NCBI RefSeq assembly: GCF_016654015.1
Contig: NZ_JAEPWM010000008.1
Coordinates: forward strand, 1-64,000
Reading direction: 5' to 3'
DNA length: 64,000 nt
From: Ramlibacter ginsenosidimutans
GTDB taxonomy: Bacteria; Pseudomonadota; Gammaproteobacteria; Burkholderiales; Burkholderiaceae_C
Shown one piece after another: positions 58,856-64,000 of this stretch (the first letter of the stretch is position 1; each line of letters starts with the position of its first letter). A program made the translations under genes and the position numbers. The notes beneath the pieces are model-generated. The model worked only from the letters and a program-made list of their open reading frames with translations. It did not search any database and was not told the DNA's origin.

Positions 58856-60772
58856 ATGCAATTCCACCTCGATGGGTTCAGGCCCGGCGATCCCGAGCTG
58901 CAGGAGGCTTCGCCACTGGCGCTGCCGCACGCGGATGCGGTGCCGGAGCAGGTCGATGTCCTGATCGTGGGCTGCGGGCCCGCGGGGCTCACGCTCGCTG
59001 CGCAGCTCGCCGCCTTTCCCGACATCCGCACGTGCATCGTGGAGCAGAAGGACGGCCCGCTGCAACTGGGGCAGGCCGACGGAATCGCCTGCCGGACCAT
59101 GGAGATGTTCGAGGCCTTCGGCTTCGCCGACCGGGTGCTGAAGGAGGCCTGCTGGATCAACGAGGTGACCTTCTGGAAGCCCGACGAGAAGCACCCCGGC
59201 AGCATCGTGCGGCATGGCCGCGTGCAGGACACGGAAGACGGACTTTCGGAGTTCCCGCACGTGGTGTTGAACCAGGCGCGCGTGCATGACTTCTACCTCG
59301 AGGCGATGCGCAACTCGCCGAGCCGGCTGCAGCCGCACTATGCGCGCCGCGTGCTCGACGTGTCGGTGGAGCACGGTGCCGCGGACTACCCCGTGACCGT
59401 GCGCATCGAACGCACCGACGCCGCGCATGCCGGCCGCGTGGAAACCGTTCGCGCGCGCTACGTCGTCGGTTGCGACGGCGCGCGCAGTGCCGTGCGCAAG
59501 GCCATGGGCCGCCAGCTGGTCGGCGACTCGGCCAACCAGGCCTGGGGCGTGATGGACGTGCTCGCGGTGACGGACTTCCCGGACATCCGCTACAAGTCCG
59601 CCGTGCAATCGCAGCACGGCAACCTGCTGGTCATCCCGCGCGAGGGCGGCTATCTCTGCCGCATCTACGTCGAGATGGACAAGCTCGGCGAGGAAGAGCG
59701 GGTCGCCAATCGCGGCATCACCCTCGAACACCTCATCGCCACGGCGCAGCGCATCCTGCATCCCTACAGCCTGGAGGTGAAGGAGGTGCCCTGGTGGTCG
59801 GTGTACGAGATCGGCCAGCGGATCTGCGCGCACTACGACGACGCCGAAAAGGGCACGGCGCTGCAGCCGCGCGTGTTCATCGCCGGCGACGCCTGCCACA
59901 CGCACAGCCCGAAGGCCGGACAGGGCATGAACTTCTCCATGCAGGACACGTTCAACCTGGGATGGAAGCTCGCCTCGGTGCTGCGCGGCCAGTGCCAGCC
60001 GGCCTTGCTGCACACCTACTCGGCCGAGCGCCAGGTGGTCGCGCAGCAGCTGATCGACTTCGACCGCGAGTGGGCGAAGATGTTCAGCGACCGCCCGAAG
60101 CAGGCGGACGGCGGCGCAGCGGAAGGCGTGGACCCGAAGGAGTTCCAGCGCTACTTCGAACAGCACGGCCGCTTCACCGCGGGCATGGGCACGCAGTACC
60201 GCCCCTCCATCATCCAGGGCGAAGCCACGCACCAGCGGCTGGCCACGGGCTTCGAGATCGGCCGGCGCTTCCATTCGGCGCCCGTGCTGCGCATCACGGA
60301 TGCCCGGCCCGTGCAACTGGGACACGTCGCACGTGCCGACGGACGCTGGCGCCTGTACGCTTTCGCAGGCGCGCACGATGGCGCGGATGCCACGCGCGGG
60401 GTGCGCGCGCTATGCGCGTTCCTGCAGGATGCGCCGGATTCCCCGCTGCGCCAGTTCACCCGCGCGGGCCAGGACCCGGACGCCGTGTTCGACCTGCGCG
60501 CCATCTTCCAGCAGGACCATCGCGCGCTTGCGATCGAGTCCATGCCCGAGCTGCTGTTGCCCCGCAAGGGCCGCCACGGGCTGCGCGATTACGAGAAGGT
60601 GTTCTCCTCGGTCGTGAAGAACGGGCCGGACATCTTCGCGCTGCGCGGCGTCGACCGCACGCAGGGCGCGCTGGTCGTGGTGCGGCCGGACCAGTACATC
60701 GCGCACGTGCTGCCGCTGGAAGCGTACCGGGAGCTGGCCGCTTTCTTCGCCGGCTTCATGCGGCGGGCGTAG
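58856..60772 (+). CDS. mobA: 3-Hydroxybenzoate 4-monooxygenase, MobA-like
   Basis: The 638-residue FAD monooxygenase has a GxGxxG motif in VDVLIVGCGPAGLTLAAQLA, the DG motif in VVGCDGARSAVRKAMGRQLV, and the GD motif in VFIAGDACHTHSPKAGQGMN FSMQDTFNLG. A C-terminal thioredoxin-like domain ends DIFALRGVDRTQGALVVVRP DQYIAHVLPL. Length (MobA 639) and sequence closely recall MobA of Comamonas testosteroni, which converts 3-hydroxybenzoate to protocatechuate using NADPH and oxygen. The ATG at 58856 follows CAGGAGACG. It shares its predicted end product with the neighbouring tph operon. Confidence 0.87.
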   Translation: MQFHLDGFRPGDPELQEASPLALPHADAVPEQVDVLIVGCGPAGLTLAAQLAAFPDIRTCIVEQKDGPLQLGQADGIACRTMEMFEAFGFADRVLKEACWINEVTFWKPDEKHPGSIVRHGRVQDTEDGLSEFPHVVLNQARVHDFYLEAMRNSPSRLQPHYARRVLDVSVEHGAADYPVTVRIERTDAAHAGRVETVRARYVVGCDGARSAVRKAMGRQLVGDSANQAWGVMDVLAVTDFPDIRYKSAVQSQHGNLLVIPREGGYLCRIYVEMDKLGEEERVANRGITLEHLIATAQRILHPYSLEVKEVPWWSVYEIGQRICAHYDDAEKGTALQPRVFIAGDACHTHSPKAGQGMNFSMQDTFNLGWKLASVLRGQCQPALLHTYSAERQVVAQQLIDFDREWAKMFSDRPKQADGGAAEGVDPKEFQRYFEQHGRFTAGMGTQYRPSIIQGEATHQRLATGFEIGRRFHSAPVLRITDARPVQLGHVARADGRWRLYAFAGAHDGADATRGVRALCAFLQDAPDSPLRQFTRAGQDPDAVFDLRAIFQQDHRALAIESMPELLLPRKGRHGLRDYEKVFSSVVKNGPDIFALRGVDRTQGALVVVRPDQYIAHVLPLEAYRELAAFFAGFMRRA

Positions 60773-60787
60773 GCGGGCGCGCTGCGC

Positions 60788-61666
60788 TCAGCGGGCGAGC
60801 ACGAAGCGCGGTTCGGGCAGCCCGGTCCAGCCGGGCTCGCAGGCGAAGATACCGCCAGCCTGCGGTTCGCGCACGAGCTGCGCCGCATCCAGTCCGATCC
60901 GCGCGCTCGTGAGGACCAGGTCGCGCAGCAGTGGGCCGCCGAAAGCAGGGCAGGTGGGCCGCGAGACGGGCAGGGCGATGCGCGCGCTCTCGTTCCCGTC
61001 GGCGTCGTAGCGCACGATGCAGCTGCCGTCCCATTGCGCGCTCCACAGGCCGCCCTCCGCGTCGACCGTCGCGCCATCGGGGTAGCCCTCGCTCGCCGGC
61101 ACCCGCACGAAGACACTGGGCGTGCCGATGCTCCCATCGCGCCGGTAGTCGACGCGGTGGATCGTGCGCGTCGGCGAGTCCGCGAAGTACAGCGTGCGGC
61201 CGTCGGGACTGAAGGCGATGCTGTTGGCCACGGTCGCCAGGGGCAGCGGCAGCCGCTCGATGCGCAGCCCGGCGTCGACGCGGTAGAAGGGACCCACGCG
61301 GGCGCCGGCGGTGTTGAACAGGCCGAAGACGAAGCGGCCCTCACGGTCGCAGCGCCCGTCGTTGATCCGGATGCCGCGTTGCTGCGGCAGGTCCAGCGGG
61401 CGGAAGTCCGTCACTTGCCCGGTCGCGGGATCGAACAGCGCGATGCCATCGGCGAGCGCGACCAGCAGGCGGGCATCGTGCGCGCACAAGGCGAAGCTGC
61501 CGACGCGGCGCGGCAGCGTCCAGTGCTGCACGCCGCGGTCCGCCGCGTGCCAGCGGCCCAGCGTGCATGCTTCGATGTCGGTCCACCAGAGGCTGCCCGT
61601 GCGCTCGCACCAGAGCGCGCATTCGCCGAGGCGGGCTTGGGCGTCCACCACCAGTCGTGCGCTCAT
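60788..61666 (-). CDS. SMP-30/gluconolactonase-family protein
   Basis: The protein has 292 residues from the ATG at 61664-61666 (MSARLVVDAQARLGECALWC). It is a six-bladed propeller of the regucalcin/SMP-30 family with the metal Glu in LGECALW, Asn in RGIRINDGRCDREGRFVFG and ATVANSIAFSPDGRTLYFAD, and Asp in GYPDGATVDAEGGLWSAQW. Family enzymes hydrolyse sugar or aldonic lactones in the presence of a divalent metal. It converges with mobA, 15 bp apart, and has no linked sugar dehydrogenase. Confidence 0.85.
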   Translation of the reverse strand: MSARLVVDAQARLGECALWCERTGSLWWTDIEACTLGRWHAADRGVQHWTLPRRVGSFALCAHDARLLVALADGIALFDPATGQVTDFRPLDLPQQRGIRINDGRCDREGRFVFGLFNTAGARVGPFYRVDAGLRIERLPLPLATVANSIAFSPDGRTLYFADSPTRTIHRVDYRRDGSIGTPSVFVRVPASEGYPDGATVDAEGGLWSAQWDGSCIVRYDADGNESARIALPVSRPTCPAFGGPLLRDLVLTSARIGLDAAQLVREPQAGGIFACEPGWTGLPEPRFVLAR

Positions 61667-61700
61667 GGGGGCAGTCGCGGCGCGCAACCAGGCGTTGTCG

Positions 61701-61732
61701 GGAAGAAAAAGAAACCCGCCGGCCGGCGGGTT
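61701..61732 (-). terminator. Intrinsic terminator of the zinc-ribbon gene
   Basis: A perfect 20-bp palindrome AACCCGCCGGCCGGCGGGTT (61713-61732) is followed, reading on the minus strand, by TTCTTTTTCTTCC (61712-61700). It lies 29 bp beyond the stop of the gene at 61762-61980. Confidence 0.75.
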
Positions 61733-61761
61733 CTCGTGGACAGCAGGGTCCGTGCCACTGT

Positions 61762-61980
61762 TCAGGGCCCTTCCACTGCCACTTCCGCAGGCCGGGAACG
61801 GCGTGCGGACTTGCGGTCGCGCTGGGCGAGCCGTTCAGCAATGGCGCCCGGCGATAACAGCATGAACTGGCCGCAGCTCGCACAGTGGTACAGGCGGCGC
61901 GTCCACAGCAGCTTCATCCACCAGGCGCGCTGTGCGCGTCCGTAGTGCGGCACTCCGCAGTCGCAAGCCGTGAATCGCAT
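61762..61980 (-). CDS. Small zinc-ribbon-like protein, 72 aa
   Basis: From the ATG at 61978-61980 (GGGAG upstream) the protein reads MRFTACDCGVPHYGRAQRAW WMKLLWTRRLYHCASCGQFM LLSPGAIAERLAQRDRKSAR. Two Cys pairs, CDC near the N-terminus and CASC in the middle, could bind one zinc ion, and the tail is basic. The arrangement recalls small nucleic-acid-binding zinc-ribbon proteins. A strong terminator follows it, so it is probably transcribed alone. Confidence 0.65.
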   Translation of the reverse strand: MRFTACDCGVPHYGRAQRAWWMKLLWTRRLYHCASCGQFMLLSPGAIAERLAQRDRKSARRSRPAEVAVEGP

Positions 61981-62187
61981 GGCGGGCTCCCGTTTCGGGC
62001 AATTATTCCGCCCGCGTGCAAGAGCCCACAAGGGGGGTGCCGCCTACTGCACACTTGCGCCGCGAAAAAAATTGGCTGCGTTCGCGCTTGTCAAAGGACA
62101 AACATCAAGGCGGTCGCGCACAGGCAGCGCGGCGCGTGTGGGCGCACTGCAGGATGAGACCCCCGGAAGCAGTCGGCGCCGTTTCGG

Positions 62188-62350
62188 AAGCGCCAAAAAA
62201 AGAGCCCCGCGGCTTGCGCGGGGCTTTCCCCTCAATGGCCTCGCTTGCACTCGAGACCTTCCCCAACGACACCCTTGGCCGGCACCGAAGCGCCGAGTCC
62301 CAGATTCCCCAAACTTGCTGGCTCCTGCTGCCTGCACTCCCCAACTTGTT
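62188..62350 (-). ncRNA. Candidate small RNA
   Basis: On the minus strand, TTGGCG (62385-62380), a 17-bp spacer and GACACT (62362-62357) could form a promoter. The roughly 160 nt that follow have no open frame but contain hairpin-forming segments (CGGCGCTTCGGTGCCG) and end at a strong terminator (62195-62225). The terminator lies about 280 bp beyond the nearest upstream gene, more than expected for a 3' end. The -10 match is poor, so this is only a candidate; it might instead be the long 3' UTR of the gene at 62504. I could not match it to 6S, tmRNA, SRP or RNase P RNA. Confidence 0.3.
62195..62225 (-). terminator. Intrinsic terminator
   Basis: The stem AGCCCCGCG (62203-62211), loop GCTTG, and CGCGGGGCT (62217-62225) is followed on the minus strand by CTTTTTTT (A run at 62195-62201 on the plus strand). 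It is a strong minus-strand terminator. The plus-strand side has only a short T run (CTTTCCCC), so plus-strand activity should be weaker. Confidence 0.85.
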
Positions 62351-62503
62351 TCGAGAAGTGTCCGTCAGCCGGTGCAGATCGCCAAGGCCGCTGGCGCCAC
62401 CCGCAGCCACCGCTCGTCCCACCCATGGGTGGGGAGCGTGAAGGAGTTGGCGTACGAGCGGGGAAAGCCCTGCCGCAGCGAGGCCTGGAGGGGCAGCGTG
62501 GTT

Positions 62504-63598
62504 TCAGCCGCGTCGCTGCAGCAGGGTCAGCCGCTCTTCCGCCGACTGGCTGCCGTTGGTGGCGAGCACGCGCAGTTCGAACCGCAACCCGGGCGCAGGC
62601 TGCACGCGCGGGTCCACGACGACGCTGAACCGACCGTTGCGGTCGGCCTGGACCGACTGGTCCGCGACCGTCTGCCGTGCGCCCATCGCGACGGCGTCCA
62701 CCAGCACGCGCACGTTGGCGAAGGGCGCGGTGTGTCCTCGCACCGAGAGATCGCCGTCGGCGTCGATCACCGCGTTGTCCTGGTAGCTGGTGACCTGCAG
62801 TGGCAGCGGGCCTGCCGCCGCGGGGCGCGCGTCGGCCTCCTCGCGCCGTTCCTGCACCACCCGCCCGCGGGATTCGAAGGCGATGCGGGCGTTCGCGTGT
62901 TGTCCCTCGTGCTCCAGCGTGGCGACGGCCACGCGGAAGCCGTCCGGATCGTCGCGTCGCCTGACGGTGTAGCTGCCTTCGTAGAGCCCGGGCCGCGTCT
63001 CCACCAGGTCCACTCTCTGCACGACGCCCGGGATGTGGACCCAGGCGGAGGCGCCCGGGGCGCCGGTCAGGCGGAAGTGAAGTTCGCTGCCGGGCTCGAG
63101 TCCACGGACGGAGCGCATCACGAAGTGCTCGATCGCCAGGGACTGCTGGGGCGGTGCGTTGCCCATCGAGCGCGCCTGCTGGGGCGGTGCGCTGCCCATC
63201 GCGAGCGCCTGGAACCCGGGCGGAAAATTGAACTGCCGCGTGTACGTGTGTTCGCCGAACGCCAGGCGCGCGGTCATTCGCTGCATCGGATCGATGCGGT
63301 CGCCCTCGCGCACGACGTAGCTGCCGGTGTATTTCCCCGGTGCGTCCTGGTGCAGCGGCACGGTGACGCCGCCTTCGCCGAGCGAGAGGGTTGCGCTGCG
63401 GGCATCCGGCGTCGCCGAGACCTGCACGCGCAGCCTGGCGCCGGGTGCGAGGCCGGCATCCGAATTGATGGACATGGTGCCGATGGCGGGCTGCGCGGGC
63501 GCGGCGATTGCAGGCGTGGTGGTCGCGACGAAGCTCGCCGCGAGGGGGCCCAGCAGCAGCAGGGCCACGGCCGTGGAACGCAGTTTCGGGGCTGGCAT
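62504..63598 (-). CDS. Exported protein with two related beta domains
   Basis: The protein has 364 residues from the ATG at 63596-63598, with a signal peptide (MPAPKLRSTAVALLLLGPLA ASFVATTTPAIAAP). Two related segments are visible: DAPGKYTGSYVVREGDRIDP with MTARLAFGEHTYTRQF and RPGLYEGSYTVRRRDDPDGF with VAVATLEHEGQHANARIAFE. A third, C-terminal beta domain starts LQVTSYQDNAVIDADGDLSV and has an adhesion-like VRVLVDAV. Between the first two is a short tandem repeat (GSAPPQQARSMGNAPPQQS). It is probably a periplasmic or surface protein of unknown function. I know no named family. Confidence 0.65.
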   Translation of the reverse strand: MPAPKLRSTAVALLLLGPLAASFVATTTPAIAAPAQPAIGTMSINSDAGLAPGARLRVQVSATPDARSATLSLGEGGVTVPLHQDAPGKYTGSYVVREGDRIDPMQRMTARLAFGEHTYTRQFNFPPGFQALAMGSAPPQQARSMGNAPPQQSLAIEHFVMRSVRGLEPGSELHFRLTGAPGASAWVHIPGVVQRVDLVETRPGLYEGSYTVRRRDDPDGFRVAVATLEHEGQHANARIAFESRGRVVQERREEADARPAAAGPLPLQVTSYQDNAVIDADGDLSVRGHTAPFANVRVLVDAVAMGARQTVADQSVQADRNGRFSVVVDPRVQPAPGLRFELRVLATNGSQSAEERLTLLQRRG

Positions 63599-63705
63599 GG
63601 TGACCTCGTCGGATGCAATACCAGCCAAGTTACGACCTGCACCTCGGCGGGCTTGTCGGGAGGCTGCCGCAGCGCGCGTGGGAAGGCGCTTGCGGCGAGG
63701 GTCAC

Positions 63706-63990
63706 TCAGCGCCGGGGCGGGTCCGCGTTGTGGCCAGGATTGCGATCCAGCGGGGGCATCTCGCTGGGGGAGCCGGCCTGGAAACCCGTGAGGCGGGTGT
63801 CCTCGCCCGCATCGCCGAAGAAGCGCTCCGCCGCTTCGCCGCGCGCGACCTGCACCCGGTACCACGCGAAGCCGGCCGCAGCGACGGCGACCAGGGCGAT
63901 GCCGCCCCAGGAATGCAGATACCAGGAGAGCGCCAGCACTCCCACTGCGGCGGCAACGGCGGCGAGGGCGAGGCGGTGGGCGGTCTTCAT
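63706..63990 (-). CDS. Small membrane protein, 94 aa
   Basis: The protein starts MKTAHRLALAAVAAAVGVLA LSWYLHSWGGIALVAVAAAG FAWYRVQVARG. Two adjacent hydrophobic segments with a short turn suggest a hairpin in the inner membrane, followed by a soluble 45-residue tail (EAAERFFGDAGEDTRLTGFQ) ending in a Pro/Asp/Arg-rich segment. It lies about 107 bp upstream of the exported repeat protein on the same strand. No family recognised. Confidence 0.6.
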   Translation of the reverse strand: MKTAHRLALAAVAAAVGVLALSWYLHSWGGIALVAVAAAGFAWYRVQVARGEAAERFFGDAGEDTRLTGFQAGSPSEMPPLDRNPGHNADPPRR

Positions 63991-64000
63991 GGCGGCAGGG

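Noticed and set aside
51207..60772. PETase or MHETase gene accompanying the terephthalate operon.
   Set aside because: No alpha/beta-hydrolase with a GxSxG motif was found in this region; only the monomer pathway is present.
1..64000. CRISPR array, tRNA, rRNA, prophage or insertion sequence.
   Set aside because: No regularly spaced repeats, no cloverleaf or rRNA-like sequence, and no transposase, integrase or phage structural protein could be recognised.

Overview
The window is a high-GC chromosomal segment from a beta-proteobacterium, most likely Burkholderiales (Comamonadaceae or Alcaligenaceae type). The pointers are strongly GC-biased codon use, six orphan TctC/Bug-type periplasmic receptors without any TctA or TctB, several divergent LysR/IclR-controlled catabolic clusters, and close resemblance of the 51.2-56.8 kb operon to the tph terephthalate operon and of the 58.9 kb gene to mobA, both known from Comamonas. 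No rRNA, tRNA, CRISPR array, transposase or integrase was seen.

Layout. 1-3.8 kb: a decaying patch of small stress-type genes (truncated DUF1269 gene, host-attachment-family gene with an in-frame stop, a DUF1931 histone-fold-like gene whose core is inverted), followed by an intact host-attachment-family gene, thioredoxin and a sigma-70-like factor. 4.2-16 kb: an SDR lacking the catalytic triad, then a nine-gene minus-strand operon (two 2-hydroxyacid dehydrogenases, YdiJ-like FAD/Fe-S oxidoreductase, two LigI-like metal hydrolases, a RraA/LigK-like aldolase, three TctC receptors), with a LysR gene divergent from its head. 17-21 kb: NHL-repeat protein and serine hydrolase flanked by a perfect 59-bp direct repeat, then a DnaJ-like protein.

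21.2-36 kb: an IclR regulator and a 13-gene plus-strand operon, mostly with overlapping or closely spaced genes, combining a DapA-like aldolase/dehydratase, DhaK and DhaL kinase subunits, three different uptake systems (MHS-type MFS, LivHMGFK-type ABC, DctPQM TRAP), an FAD-linked hydroxyacid oxidase and a Gfo/Idh/MocA dehydrogenase. 36-39.7 kb: a lipoprotein with a PsiF-like tail, a ProQ/FinO RNA chaperone, a TRIC-family membrane protein and an unknown gene. 39.8-43 kb: M20 amidohydrolase plus TctC, with divergent LysR. 43.9-50.8 kb: TctC, hydantoinase/oxoprolinase B and A subunits and a kynureninase-like PLP enzyme, with divergent LysR.

51.2-56.8 kb: tphR-tphC-tphA2-tphA3-tphB-tphA1, predicted to import terephthalate and convert it to protocatechuate. 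58.9-60.8 kb: mobA-like 3-hydroxybenzoate 4-hydroxylase under a palindromic promoter/operator; its product is also protocatechuate. Between them lie a frameshifted DHA2-type exporter and a REP-like hairpin. 60.8-64 kb: SMP-30 lactonase, zinc-ribbon microprotein, candidate small RNA with terminator, and an exported repeat protein with a small membrane protein.

Overall this looks like an accessory catabolic region for aromatic and carboxylated compounds. Several independently regulated peripheral routes feed central intermediates, and several genes are freshly broken.
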